DNA from: Wolbachia pipientis
Lineage (GTDB): Bacteria > Pseudomonadota > Alphaproteobacteria > Rickettsiales > Anaplasmataceae
DNA length: 64,000 nucleotides
Assembly: GCA_023052945.1 (NCBI GenBank)
Contig: CP095495.1
Coordinates: forward strand, 992,001 to 1,056,000
Direction: 5' to 3'
Below are positions 8,394-18,221 of the stretch, one piece after another. Numbering within the stretch: the stretch's first letter is position 1; each line of letters begins with the position of its first letter. The notes beneath the pieces were generated by a model. That model ran no database searches. It was not told where the DNA came from and saw only the letters and a list, made by a program, of their open reading frames with translations. A program made the translations under genes and the position numbers.

Positions 8394-9348
8394 AGACCTG
8401 CTGAAAAAGGTGATTGAAAAAATGATGTGAGAGAGGTAGAAGAAGAATAAGCAGATCAAGTAAGGAAAAAAAATGAGCTTTAGTTACTATAATATGAAAA
8501 AACACCCAAGAAACTTTCGTAATATAACAGGTTTAACTATAGAGGAGTTCGAAAAAGTAGTGGAAAAAGTGAGGTCTGGATAGGAAAAACAGAAAAAGTG
8601 TCATGGTAGAAGATCAAAACTACCAACTCTGGAAGATAAGTTGTTTTGCGTAATTTTGTACTATCGCACTTACATAACACATAGATTTTTAGGATGCCTA
8701 TTCAATGTACACAACGCAAATGTATGTAGGTTACTTAAGAGAATAGAGCCATTACTCGCCAAAAAAGTGACTATAACAAAAGATAGAAGTATGACGCCAG
8801 AAAAAATACTGAAGATTTTGGCTGATGTTACAGAACAGCAAATACAGAGACCAGAAGATAGTAAAAAACGGAAGAAATCATATTCAGGAAAAAAAAGAAC
8901 CAACACTATGAAAACTGAGATTATTATCGAAGAAGGAGGAAGAATTTTATCAGTGTCAAAGTCATACCGTGGTAGAATTAGTGATTTCCGCATAAGGAAA
9001 CAAGAAAAATATTTACCACTTGATAGCATAAAACATGCCGATTCTGGATATCAAGGTTGGCAAAAATTGCAAAGCAATGTTATAATTCCATATAAAAAGT
9101 ATCGTAAAAAGCCATTAACTCCAGAGCATAATAGAAGATTAGCATCATTTAGAATGAGAGTAGAAAACAAGATCCGAGAGATAAAGATATTTAAGATTAT
9201 GTCGAATGTTTATCGCAATTTTCAGAAAAAATATAACCTGAGGTTCAATATTATTGCTGGTATTGTAAATCTTAAGCACGCCTTTTAGTTAACCTTGATT
9301 TTAGTCACCCTCCTTTCCTTTTTTTATCGCTTGATTCGCAGCAGGTCT
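8394..9348 (+). mobile_element. IS5-family insertion sequence, copy 1 (inactive)
   Basis: 955 bp bounded by AGACCTGCTG at the left and its complement CAGCAGGTCT at the right. It is nearly identical to copies 2 and 3, being one T shorter in the run near the right end. The left flank is a truncated palindromic repeat and the right flank is the interior of a GTA capsid gene. No target duplication is visible, so the flanks have probably been rearranged. Confidence 0.9.
8473..9288 (+). pseudogene. IS5-family transposase, nonsense-mutated copy
   Basis: This has the same 271-codon frame as copies 2 and 3, but codon 37 is TAG (8581-8583) where the others have TGG. The part after the stop, from about 8641, remains open. 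It carries the DDE residues seen in the intact copies (D118 in DVTEQQIQRP, D171, E231) but lacks the N-terminal DNA-binding part if translated alone. This copy therefore cannot make full transposase. The intact copies could mobilise it in trans because both terminal repeats remain. Confidence 0.9.
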
Positions 9349-10032
9349 TATGATTTTGCAAAAGATACGGACACACCTAAAATCCAAAAAATTTCCGTAA
9401 CAACTTACGAGTTATATGCTCAACCACAGATATCACAAAAGTTACTCGATGATGCGTTTGTTGATGTTGAGAGTTGGCTGGTGGAAAAGATTGCCGAGAC
9501 TTTTAGTAAGGAAGAAAGCGAAGCCTTCATTAAGGGTGAGGGTACTTTTCAACCCAAAGGAATTTTAGCTTATGATGATGGAAAGGGCTACAATAAAATA
9601 GAGCAAGTTAAAACTGAAAAATTAGATAGCGATTCAATAATGATATTGTACTATTCTCTAAATGAGTATTACTCTAAAAATGCATCATTTTTGATGAACA
9701 GAAGTACGTTGAAAAACATTAGGCTGCTCAAATCTCAAGAGGGCCAATATCTCTGGCAACCAAGTTTGTCGCTTAAAGCTCCAGATACCTTAATGGGGAT
9801 ACCAGTATATCAATCTGCCGATATGCCACCGGTACCAAACAATCAGCTACCGGTAATTGCGATAGCGGATTTCAAACAAGCTTATAAGATTGTAGATAAC
9901 AGAGGAATGAGAATATTACGAGACCCTTATACGAATAAACCTTATGTGAGGTTCTTTGTCACTAAGCGTGTCGGCGGAGAGGTTGTAAACACCAGTGCTA
10001 TTAAATTGTTGAAAGTTGCGAGCAAGTACTAA
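9349..10032 (+). pseudogene. GTA/HK97-type major capsid protein, C-terminal fragment
   Basis: From the IS junction the frame encodes ~228 residues of an HK97-fold capsid protein. The diagnostic segments TTYELYAQPQISQKLLDDA, FIKGEGTFQPKGILAY, MGIPVYQSADMP and RDPYTNKPYVRFF with KRVGG closely follow the major capsid protein of the Rhodobacter-type gene transfer agent, as I know it. About the first 160 residues expected for the family are missing. The ORF instead runs back into the right end of IS5 copy 1 (from TTG 9295), giving a chimeric N-terminus. The C-terminus looks complete. It is presumably non-functional. Confidence 0.88.
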
Positions 10033-10523
10033 AAACTTCCACAGCATCATCTTTAGAGCTGACCAAAGCAACACGTCATACCGCGACTCATTCCATAACT
10101 GTACGAACATTTGCTTTTGTTGAGGTAGTTCGCACAACAGATGGTGTCATGCCAGTACTGGGATCCAGAAATCTTATTGTAAGAAGCACACTAAACTGGT
10201 GAGCGTAAAAGTAGCTGTCTTATACTCAAACAAATGTCTTTGCGAGATTGCATGGAAAACTGGATCCCAGTACTGGGATGACACCCATTTAAGTAGGGAT
10301 TGCCCTAAAATCACAATGTTCGTACAGTTATGCGCGGTATAGATTCCGCTAACTAGTAGCGGAATGACGGTTTTTCAAATTGTCGTAAGTCAGTTTAGCT
10401 ATAGAACCTTTTTACTTCTTTTTATACCATATACTTTCTTTCCACAAGAGAAAAATTGACAAGTTGAAATTAATGTGTAACACTTAAACATTATTTATTT
10501 TTTATTAATTATAGGAGTAAAAT
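10033..10523. other. Intergenic stretch with nested palindromes
   Basis: 491 nt without a gene, largely occupied by the nested inverted repeat at 10094-10332 and a CCGCGGCGG-family fragment at 10330-10400. TTGACA at about 10457 could be a -35 box for the gene at 10524, but no good -10 follows at the right distance. Confidence 0.55.
10094..10332. repeat. Nested inverted-repeat element
   Basis: Outer arms CATAACTGTACGAACATT (10094-10111) and its perfect complement (10315-10332) enclose a second pair of 26-bp arms (10143-10168 and 10260-10285, one mismatch). The inner arms are themselves cccagtactggg-type palindromes. A 91-bp unique core lies between them. The form is MITE-like, or it may be one repeat family inserted into another. 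Confidence 0.7.
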
Positions 10524-11155
10524 ATGTGGGAAAAAATAAAAAACTTTTTTAAATGGATTGCTGATCACACAGGAATTTCATGGATTGCAAGAAAAATTTC
10601 ATCAGGTTGTTTGGTGGTAAAGCAAATGCTACTCAACAAAATACATCACAGCAAGAGGGGCCTTCAGGCAATGAGAGACAAGAAACACGCAGTCAATCAA
10701 AAGATAATACGTTACCAAAAGCTCCAAGTGATGAGCCTATACTAGGGACTCCTAATCAAACACCACCACCAGGTAAACCTAAAGAACTTGTAGTTGATAA
10801 ACATGAAAAAGCAGGTAAACTTGAGCTTGAAAAGGATGGCTTAATACTGTGGTTGGAACAGTCTGTGAAAATCGAGAATTATAAAGATAGTCAAAGTGTA
10901 AACGAGGACGGGTTTTCTCCTGAGCTTCTTCTATATCTAAGATGTGATAAAGGAGAATATCGCATTACTGGTGGAGGTAATAATTACCATGGTTCTTCTG
11001 AATATGTAATTGTAAAATCAATACTAAAGAAGAACGAAGATGGTAATTATATCGATAGCAATACAATGTTTGTTGAAGACGGGATTGAGAATGTGAAAAA
11101 AATGTTAGGATTGAGTGATGGTGTAACAAAGATTAAAGTAGATAGTATATCTAAC
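10524..11155 (+). pseudogene. Two-domain hypothetical protein, 5' part (frameshifted and IS-interrupted)
   Basis: AGGAG at 10513-10517 serves the ATG at 10524, which begins MWEKIKNFFKWIADHTGISW, an amphipathic aromatic N-terminus. Around 10595-10620 this frame gives way to the frame that carries the rest (LFGGKANATQQ onward), so a single-base shift is inferred. ATG 10580 in the second frame could be an internal start. A first ~100-aa domain (YLRCDKGEYRI ... VTKIKVDSIS) ends where the IS4 element inserts at 11156. Joining 11155 to 12608 restores one frame with the 3' part. Function is unknown. Confidence 0.7.
11145..11155. repeat. Target-site duplication, left copy
   Basis: GTATATCTAAC, 11 bp, is repeated exactly at 12597-12607 on the other side of the IS4-family element. 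Confidence 0.92.
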
Positions 11156-12596
11156 CATACGCGTCAAGTTAAGAAGTTGTAAGCAAGTTTAGGGAAGTTA
11201 AAGTAGATAACCTGGTCTTCCTATACCTGTCCTTTATAGAAAATTGTGACCAGTCTGTGGTAAGTTTTTTCAGAAAAATTCTCAGGTTATTAATTTTACT
11301 ATTTAACGCTAAAAACAACTCCCTAATCCTTCTTTTTAGTTCAATGAAGGCCTTTGTTAAACTCAGCTCTATATTCTCTTTCAGCTTTGTACAGCCAAAT
11401 ATTCCATGAAATATAAGAATTGCACACAATTTAGCATATAGCCCACATAATACTCTGTATGACTTTCCTTTAAGTTCATCAAGCCTGATGTGACTCTTAT
11501 ACAATTTAAATAATAATTCAATCTGCCACCTTACTCTGTAAATTGTTAAGACCTGCTCAGCGCTAATTTTACTTTCTGGAACATTAGTTATGAATATCGA
11601 CCAATCCAGCAATTTTTGATTCTTTTGAGAAGATGTGTATCCATGTGACTTTGCTAACTTATTAGCCCTTCTTCTTCTGATTATAGACTGTTCTTCAGTT
11701 AATTTTTGACATATAATTCTGGCTTTAATTTTTACTTCTTTCCCTAATAGCACTTCCCTTTCTAGAAAGGATTGACCTTCTAAACATTCCAATAACTCTA
11801 TTTTTTGATTTGTTTCGATGTCATATGTGTTTGTATCAGATTTATAACGGCTAACAAAATAAGCTCCAGCTTCATCAATTTGTTTAAAAGAAGCTGGCAC
11901 GAAGTAGCCCAGGTCTGATATTAACAGATCATTAGTTGATATATTGCTTAAATGGCTTCTATAGCCCTGATCTGACCTTATTCCTTCCGTAAGATTAAGT
12001 TGATCCAGCGTCTGGTTTAAGTAGTCAAAAAGTATCTGTAATTTTATTCTAGACTTAGCATTGCTTTCATAATCACTATAGCTAGTGCCGTATCCTTTGT
12101 ACATATTTTCCATATTATTAGGCAAGCTAATGTAGCTACTGTCCAATAATTTGACGCTTTTGAATTGCTTTAAAATTTTACAATCAATTTGTAAGCTATT
12201 CCTAAATATTAATAAGGATTCATTATACATTCTTCTCATAAATTCTACTGCTTCTTCAGCAAATCTCCAATCTAAACCCTGTTTTGTTATTTTTATTGAG
12301 TCTTCGTTGAGTAACTGACACATCGTTTCTATGCTGCAATTATCAACTCCTATATTACCAAAAACTATTGCTTTTATAAACGACGATCCTCTAAGCTTTC
12401 TTTTCCTTTTTATAAAACCTACCTCATCTGATATTTCATCTGCCTTTTCATTGAAGAATTCTTTGAGTTTTTTTGACAAGCACGCTATTCTGTCCATTGT
12501 AAGTTCTCTCTATTAAGCTATCCAAGAGAACTTATACCCTATTTTTCCTTCTCTCTGCTAATTTTCCTCTCACTTTTCCTTAACTTGACGCGTATG
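11156..12596 (-). mobile_element. IS4-family insertion sequence
   Basis: 1441 bp ended by CATACGCGTCAAGTTAAG at the left and the exact complement at the right (18-bp terminal inverted repeats). An 11-bp direct duplication flanks it, typical in size for IS4-type elements. It carries one intact transposase gene on the minus strand and looks recently inserted. Confidence 0.93.
11169..12497 (-). CDS. IS4-family transposase
   Basis: 442 aa, full length. The DDE catalytic residues can be assigned: D119 in KLLDSSYISLP, D195 in LISDLGYF, and E327 within the family signature Y320-x2-R323-x3-E327-x6-K334 (YRVRWQIELLFKLYK). It is a cut-and-paste transposase acting on the 18-bp ends of its own element. 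No frameshift or stop is visible, so the element is potentially active. Confidence 0.93.
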   Translation of the reverse strand: MDRIACLSKKLKEFFNEKADEISDEVGFIKRKRKLRGSSFIKAIVFGNIGVDNCSIETMCQLLNEDSIKITKQGLDWRFAEEAVEFMRRMYNESLLIFRNSLQIDCKILKQFKSVKLLDSSYISLPNNMENMYKGYGTSYSDYESNAKSRIKLQILFDYLNQTLDQLNLTEGIRSDQGYRSHLSNISTNDLLISDLGYFVPASFKQIDEAGAYFVSRYKSDTNTYDIETNQKIELLECLEGQSFLEREVLLGKEVKIKARIICQKLTEEQSIIRRRRANKLAKSHGYTSSQKNQKLLDWSIFITNVPESKISAEQVLTIYRVRWQIELLFKLYKSHIRLDELKGKSYRVLCGLYAKLCAILIFHGIFGCTKLKENIELSLTKAFIELKRRIRELFLALNSKINNLRIFLKKLTTDWSQFSIKDRYRKTRLSTLTSLNLLTTS

Positions 12597-12607
12597 GTAT
12601 ATCTAAC
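12597..12607. repeat. Target-site duplication, right copy
   Basis: GTATATCTAAC, the exact duplicate of 11145-11155. Confidence 0.92.
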
Positions 12608-13588
12608 AGCCCATTTGAAGCTCCAACGTTGGAACAACCTAAGCTCAATACTACTACGACACAACAAGTGGTTAACAATTATACAACTATTGATCAAACA
12701 ACACCATCGGCAGTGCAAAATGAACTTCGAGAAACTTTAGTTAATGCACATAAGAAAAAAGGTGAGCCTAATAATGCTGCTAGTAACGAGGAAGTACAAC
12801 CAGAGGTTAGCAATGTGGAAGTTGATGAAGAAGTGAAAAATTTAATGGTATGCTTAGTTGATAAAGTTTCAGCACAGGATTCAAGTAAGACAGAAGAAAC
12901 ACCAAACTCTAAGGAATTGAAGAGAGAATCTTCTACTATCAACGTTTTTAACAGAGGCTTAGAGCTACGTCTTGCAGATGATATTCAACAAAAGCTAGAA
13001 GATTATAAGAACCCAAAAAATAATAGTAAATATCGTATGAAAATACACTGCAGTAAAGGTGATTTTAACATTAATTTTAGTAAGAAGGAAAATGAGGATG
13101 GTTCCGTATCTCTATTTATTAGCACGCTGTGCAAAATAAATGATAAACAAGTACTTAATGATATAAATAAAATTGAAAGCTCCTTAGGCTTTAAGAAAGG
13201 GTCGACATTTGTTGTAATAGATTCTATACAAAAATATCAACCTTCGGCTAAACCTGATGGTCAAGCTCAGGGGTCTGGTGATGAGCCTAATCAGTCAAGT
13301 TTTGATAATGAATCTGTTAAAGATGATGATAAAGAGGCTGACAATCCTCAACCTGAAATCTCTGCAAATGGTAGTGCACCAACTGATAGCTCGAGTTTCG
13401 ACATTGTTTCTAGTCAAGAGACAACACCAGATGAGTTGCAAGAACCTGATGAAGATAAAGAACTAGCTAGACAATCAGAAGCTGACCAAAAAGCGCCTGC
13501 AAATGATGACGGACCAAACTCATTAGTTGCTAAACCTGAAGTACAAACTGCTAGTAATGATCTGTCTCATAAATCACAGTCACAATAA
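12608..13588 (+). pseudogene. Two-domain hypothetical protein, 3' part
   Basis: This continues the gene interrupted by the IS4 element, in the same frame once the 1452-bp insertion plus duplication is removed; standing alone it could only start at 12629 (TTG). Residues encoded by ~12945-13240 form a second copy of the domain in the 5' part. Shared features are GL-LxL at the start, a YK pair, HCSKGDFNI against LRCDKGEYRI, and VIDSIQ against KVDSIS at the end. The rest is acidic, Ser/Asp/Pro-rich and low in complexity. The restored protein would have about 520 aa. No function recognised. Confidence 0.7.
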
Positions 13589-13604
13589 CAAACTTTTTAT
13601 GAAG

Positions 13605-13631
13605 GAGCACCACTTCAGGTGCTCTTTTTTT
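13605..13631 (+). terminator. Rho-independent terminator
   Basis: GAGCACC / GGTGCTC, a 7-bp stem with a 6-nt loop, followed by seven T. It lies 17 nt after the stop codon of the two-domain gene. Confidence 0.88.
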
Positions 13632-13686
13632 CTTTCTTATACACACAGAAATCATATAGAATTGTAAATGCAGCTTTTTTATTCTG

Positions 13687-15019
13687 ATGCTTTTCAATTC
13701 TATAGTTCTTAGCCTCTCTTTACTATTATTTCTCTGTATTATCATAAAAAAGAATAGAAAACTGAGTAAAGAGAAAGCAAACCTTGAAGTTAATTTATGT
13801 AAATTAGAGCAAGAAACAAAGCAAAGTTTGCTTACGAAGAATGAAGAAATAGTTGATTTAAAGATCAAAAGAGCAGAACTTGAAGTAACTCTGCAAAAAG
13901 AACGTGAGGAAAAGAAAAAAGAAATAGAATTACTGACAAAAGCAGAGGAGAGATTAACAAACACTTTTAAAGCGCTCTCTCTTGATGCTTTGCAGACAAA
14001 TAACAATAATTTTCTGAACTTAGCGAAGGAAGTAATTGATAGTAAATTAAAAGAAACGGAAAGCGATTTTAAAAAAAGACAAGCAACGATTAACGAAGTT
14101 GTAACTCCGATAAAAGAAAAATTAGAAAAATTCGATAATGAAATACGTGAGCTAGAAAAAGAGAGGGTAGGGGCCTATGAAGGTTTAAAGGAGCAAATTG
14201 GAGCACTGATGAACCAAACTTCCAGCCTTGCTAATGCCTTGAGAAAGCCCCACATTAGAGGAAAGTGGGGTGAAATGCAACTCAAAAGAGTGGTAGAAAT
14301 AGCAGGAATGATTGAATATTGCGATTTTTTTACTCAAGCCTCAGTGATTGATAAAAACGAGGATAATTTATTGCGTCCTGATTTAATAATTAAATGCCAT
14401 CTGGAAAGCAAATAATAATAGATGCTAAAGTGCCACTGGATTCCTACATGGATGCTATATCACAAAATGATTTGCAAATACAAAAGGAGAAATTAAAGAA
14501 TCATTCCCTGGCAATAAAAAAACACATAAATGACTTGGGTAAAAAAGAGTATTGGAATCAATTTGAAAATACGCCAGAACGTTGTGGTGCTTTTCTTAAC
14601 AGGGGAGGGGGTTTTTAGTGCAGCACTGGAATATGAGCCTGCTTTGATAGAGATTGGAGTGGAAAAAAAAGTGATCATTGCAACACCGATCACTCTAATT
14701 GCGTTGCTGAGAGCAATAGCGTATGGATGGAAGCAAGACGATGATAGCTGAAAGCGCGAAAAAGATCAGTGAACTAGGTCATATTTTATATGAGCGCATT
14801 TGCACAATGGGCGAAAACTTTGATAATTTGCGCAGGAGCTTAAAAAGTGCTGTCGATCATTATAATAAAACTGCTGGTTCGCTTGAAGCAAGGGTGTTTC
14901 CTGCTGCCCGAGAATTCAATAAGCTTGGTATACATGCAAAAAATAAAAGTTTAAGTGCTGCAAAGGAATTAGAGTCCCTACCGCGCAGTTTACATACTGG
15001 GGAATTGAAAGTAGATTAG
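13687..15019 (+). pseudogene. rmuC: DNA recombination protein RmuC, frameshifted
   Basis: RmuC is a membrane-anchored, coiled-coil, PD-(D/E)XK-related protein that limits inversions at short repeats. The N-terminal helix (LFNSIVLSLSLLLFLCIII), coiled coil and conserved core (RGKWGEMQLKRVVEIAGM, then LRPDLIIKCHL) are present to about 14395. The frame is then lost three times: near 14395 (CHL|PSGKQIIIDAK), near 14580 ([19 protein letters not shown]) and near 14735 ([18 protein letters not shown]). Each downstream segment is recognisable in another frame through to the C-terminus at 15019. Three separate shifts make sequencing error unlikely; the gene is dead. Confidence 0.93.
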
Positions 15020-15231
15020 ACTTCTTACATAACCATTCAAGAGCCAGACCATAGGCGTTTTAGATCTAGCTTTAGCATTTGTGATTAACACAAGCAAGAT
15101 TCACGTTTTTTTAATATTTATATATAGCTTATCTAATTCCTGCTTGCTGCCGCTTTTTCTTTTATTGACATATTAAAGAAAAATTGACTTTTTGTCTAAA
15201 ATAATATAAAATAATAGTTGGTGAGGTAAAA

Positions 15232-16488
15232 ATGTCAATATCAAAAGAGCGTAAGGAATATTTACTAGAAAAGTTTAAATATGCTGCCAAAGAATTTGGC
15301 AAATCTGGTACAAAGTCCAATCATAAAACAGTATCAAAAGAACAGCAACTCTCTATTGATTTAGGTAACAAAAAAGTTTTTGGTATTATAAACAGAATTT
15401 TATACTGGATAGAAAGTAAATTTACATATTTTTTTCCACGCTATAATTTATTTCCAGAAGTTGGAGTTAAAGAAAGAAAAATCCCTGGAACTAATACAAA
15501 GGTTAAGTATTTTACTCCAGATGATCAAATGGAACATGCTAAAATTACTTATAAAGGAAAATTATACATAGACTTAATGCCAGAAATAGAAGGTAATAAG
15601 TTAAAAGACTTTAGAGGCAAATTATATGATACAACTAATAAAATTAGTAAGGGAGAAAAAGGTTGTGTAGCTTATGTGATCACGCTTGATGGAAAGCTAG
15701 TCACTCATGAACATATTAATGTTAATAAAAGCGAATGGGCTTATCGTCATTCAACTCTTGCAGGTGGTAGGCCAGTTTTATGTTCTGGTTTAATAAAAGT
15801 GGTAAATGGTAAAATAACTTATATAGACAATAATAGTGGGCATTATAAACCAGAATCAGCAAACTTATACAATGCAGTGAAAAAATTAGAGGGTCTATTT
15901 TCGAAAGATGCAAAAGTTGTCTGCTTACCATATTGGGTTAGCTTGCAAAAACAAATTCCGTTTATACGCAAAATTATTCCAGCCAAACAAGAGCCAGTAG
16001 AGAAATTCTTGCAAAGGATGGAGAAAAAAGGAAAAGATGGATTGACTCAATATGAAAGACATTTTAAAGGGGTAAAAGAATGTAATGAAAAATACTCAGA
16101 TAAATTAGAAAGCCAGTCGGTTTATGCTAAAGTAGTTGCTCATAATTATAAATCAGTGCCTATTTCAGACTCTCAAACAATAAAAATGGCAACAGAACAC
16201 TCAGTAAGAAGAGTTATTGGAGCAAATTATGGCCATAAACCAAAAATTGATATTAAATATAATAAAAAAGAAGCTGTGGGTGTTAATGTAATTTTTCACT
16301 ATAGAGATGATCGCAGCAAATTTATTGAAGTTTTAGACTCACATAGATGTAGCTATTTACCACGTATTCAAGAAAATAAATATATAATTACGATGAGCAT
16401 AGGACAGGCTAATGAATTTATAAAGGACACTTTACAAATTGAAATTGATAGTGTTGAACAATTGGGTATCCGTTTAGTGGAGCGTTAA
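15232..16488 (+). CDS. Hypothetical 418-aa protein
   Basis: No named family recognised. It is lysine-rich and apparently soluble, with one aromatic stretch (VFGIINRILYWIESKFTYFF, residues ~46-65). The central segment around residues 180-225 (RHSTLAGGRPVLCSGLI ... ITYIDNNSGHYKP) resembles a conserved block that I recall from hypothetical and effector-like proteins of Legionella and other intracellular bacteria. GAGG precedes the ATG by seven bases. TTGACT (15184-15189) and TATAAA (15205-15210) lie upstream but with a short 15-bp spacer. It stands alone between the rmuC pseudogene and the convergent pstB. A host-directed role is possible but unproven. Confidence 0.75.
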   Translation: MSISKERKEYLLEKFKYAAKEFGKSGTKSNHKTVSKEQQLSIDLGNKKVFGIINRILYWIESKFTYFFPRYNLFPEVGVKERKIPGTNTKVKYFTPDDQMEHAKITYKGKLYIDLMPEIEGNKLKDFRGKLYDTTNKISKGEKGCVAYVITLDGKLVTHEHINVNKSEWAYRHSTLAGGRPVLCSGLIKVVNGKITYIDNNSGHYKPESANLYNAVKKLEGLFSKDAKVVCLPYWVSLQKQIPFIRKIIPAKQEPVEKFLQRMEKKGKDGLTQYERHFKGVKECNEKYSDKLESQSVYAKVVAHNYKSVPISDSQTIKMATEHSVRRVIGANYGHKPKIDIKYNKKEAVGVNVIFHYRDDRSKFIEVLDSHRCSYLPRIQENKYIITMSIGQANEFIKDTLQIEIDSVEQLGIRLVER

Positions 16489-16531
16489 AACAGATAAACA
16501 AAGCTAGCCAAGCTACTTTGATGACAGAAAC

Positions 16532-17290
16532 CTAATGATCCAGGATATACTCCTTTGTTAAGGGAGATTGAGCATTTTCGAATATTTCTTGAGTACTTCC
16601 AGACTCAACAATTCTGCCATTATGAAAGAAAATTATACTATCAGATAACTTTTTAGCTTGCTTCATTGAATGAGTTACCATAATTATAGTAAACCTTAAT
16701 TTCAGCTCTTGTATAAGATTTTCGATTGCATTGGTTGCCATTGGATCAAGAGCGGAGCACGGTTCATCCATTAATAAAATAGTTGGCTTCACTGCAATTG
16801 CGCGAGCGATGCATAGCCTCTGTTGTTGGCCACCAGATAAATCGAGTGCACTATCTTGCAATCTGTCTTTTAATTCTTCCCATAAGCCAACTTTAATTAA
16901 ACTATTTTCCACCATCTCATTCAATTTTTGCTTATCCTTCACCATACCATGCAGTTTTGGCCCATAAGCAACATTGTCATATATTGATTTTGGAAAAGGA
17001 TTTGGCTTTTGAAATACCATGCCAACTTTTGCTCTGAGTAGCACAACATCCATATCGCATGAATATATATCACCCAGCCCATCGATATCTAATTCACCAA
17101 CAGTTTTGCATCCAGGTACATAGTCATTCATACGATTAAAACAACGCAAAAATGTTGATTTACCGCACCCGGATGGTCCGATAAAAGTAGTAACTTTTCT
17201 TTTATAAATATTCAAATTTATATCGAATAAAACTTGCTTAGAGCCATACCAGAGATTTAAATCTTTAACAGAGGCACGTGTATTGCTCAT
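16532..17290 (-). CDS. pstB: Phosphate ABC transporter ATP-binding protein
   Basis: ATPase subunit of the Pst phosphate importer, which binds the inner face of the membrane with PstA/PstC. Of 252 aa, Walker A is GPSGCGKST (38-46), the ABC signature LSGGQ is at 151-155 and Walker B LLMDEP at 172-177. The PstB-type segments [12 protein letters not shown] and [17 protein letters not shown] are present. Its start overlaps the dapB stop by 4 nt (ATGA), indicating translational coupling. The binding protein pstS is 29 kb away at 45916 and no pstA/pstC is in the window. Confidence 0.96.
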   Translation of the reverse strand: MSNTRASVKDLNLWYGSKQVLFDINLNIYKRKVTTFIGPSGCGKSTFLRCFNRMNDYVPGCKTVGELDIDGLGDIYSCDMDVVLLRAKVGMVFQKPNPFPKSIYDNVAYGPKLHGMVKDKQKLNEMVENSLIKVGLWEELKDRLQDSALDLSGGQQQRLCIARAIAVKPTILLMDEPCSALDPMATNAIENLIQELKLRFTIIMVTHSMKQAKKLSDSIIFFHNGRIVESGSTQEIFENAQSPLTKEYILDH

Positions 17291-18072
17291 ATCACATCCC
17301 GCATTGAATAGAGCCCCGGAATTTCTCTTTTATTTTCGTATAGCCATACTGCTGCTTGAACAGCTCCTCTAGCAAATGTTGTGCGATCAATTGCTTTGTG
17401 GTTTAGTTCTATCCGTTCATCAGAATTAACAAACATCACGCTGTGATCTCCTATTACTCCACCTCCACGAGATACTGCAAAACCTATTCCCCCCTTTTTC
17501 CTTATGTTTGAACCACTATGTAAATATTGATTGGACTGAAAATCCACTTTTGAAGCGTTAGCAATTGTTTTGCCAAGTTCTATAGCTGTTCCAGATGGTG
17601 AATCCTTTTTTAAGTTATGATGCATTTCCCAAATCTCAACGTCATATTCATTACCTAAAAGCTCAGCAGCTTTTTTTACCAATTTCAGCAACACATTAAC
17701 CCCAACACTCATATTTGCTGACCATAATATCGGAACTTCAGCAGCATACTCTTTTAAATCGACACCTTCTATTCCAGTTGTGCCACTAACTAGCGGTGTT
17801 TTAAATTTTACAGCTGCTTTAAGGCAGTCTAACATACATTCTTTAGTTGTAAAATCTATTACAACGTCAGATGACTCAAATATGCCACTAATAGAACTTG
17901 TAACCTTGATTCCTAGATTGGCTATAATTGGTCCAATATCTGAATCTATGTACTTACTGCCTGAACGGGCAACAGCACCTGCTATTTCCACTTTGGTATT
18001 TGTAATTAATTCATTGAGTATTTTCTTGCCCATTTTGCCTAAGCAGCCTATTACTCCAACTCTGATTTTCAT
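17287..18072 (-). CDS. dapB: 4-hydroxy-tetrahydrodipicolinate reductase
   Basis: Lysine/diaminopimelate pathway enzyme that reduces the DapA product with NAD(P)H. Of 261 aa, the Rossmann motif is [14 protein letters not shown] at the N-terminus. VSGTTGIEG is in the middle, and the catalytic and substrate-binding motif [15 protein letters not shown] (His-His-x-x-Lys-x-Asp-x-Pro-Ser-Gly) is near residue 146. [13 protein letters not shown] follows. Its presence fits Wolbachia, which keeps much of the DAP/lipid II pathway despite lacking a normal wall. It is the upstream gene of a dapB-pstB pair. Confidence 0.96.
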   Translation of the reverse strand: MKIRVGVIGCLGKMGKKILNELITNTKVEIAGAVARSGSKYIDSDIGPIIANLGIKVTSSISGIFESSDVVIDFTTKECMLDCLKAAVKFKTPLVSGTTGIEGVDLKEYAAEVPILWSANMSVGVNVLLKLVKKAAELLGNEYDVEIWEMHHNLKKDSPSGTAIELGKTIANASKVDFQSNQYLHSGSNIRKKGGIGFAVSRGGGVIGDHSVMFVNSDERIELNHKAIDRTTFARGAVQAAVWLYENKREIPGLYSMRDVI

Positions 18073-18168
18073 AAAGCTTTCTAGCGTTTATTAAGAATAT
18101 TAGGCCTTTTTTTAAGCTCTGTCACTGTTATCTAAGTGGAGAAAGTCACCTCTCCCCACTCGACTGCA

Positions 18169-18202
18169 GAACCGTACGTGACAGGTTACCGTCATACGGC
18201 TC
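18169..18202 (-). ncRNA. Group II intron domain V (outer intron)
   Basis: A 34-nt hairpin, GAGCCGTATG ... CGTACGGTTC, the standard catalytic domain V shape with the AGC triad and GTAA-type terminal loop. It is followed by a domain VI-like stem (GTGG..AGA / TCTCCAC). Confidence 0.85.
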
Positions 18203-18221
18203 CTCTGCAATTTGGTGCTTG

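Noticed and set aside
14390..14760. Programmed frameshifting in rmuC.
   Set aside because: Three unrelated shifts in 350 nt, none at a recognised slippery site, fit decay and not recoding.
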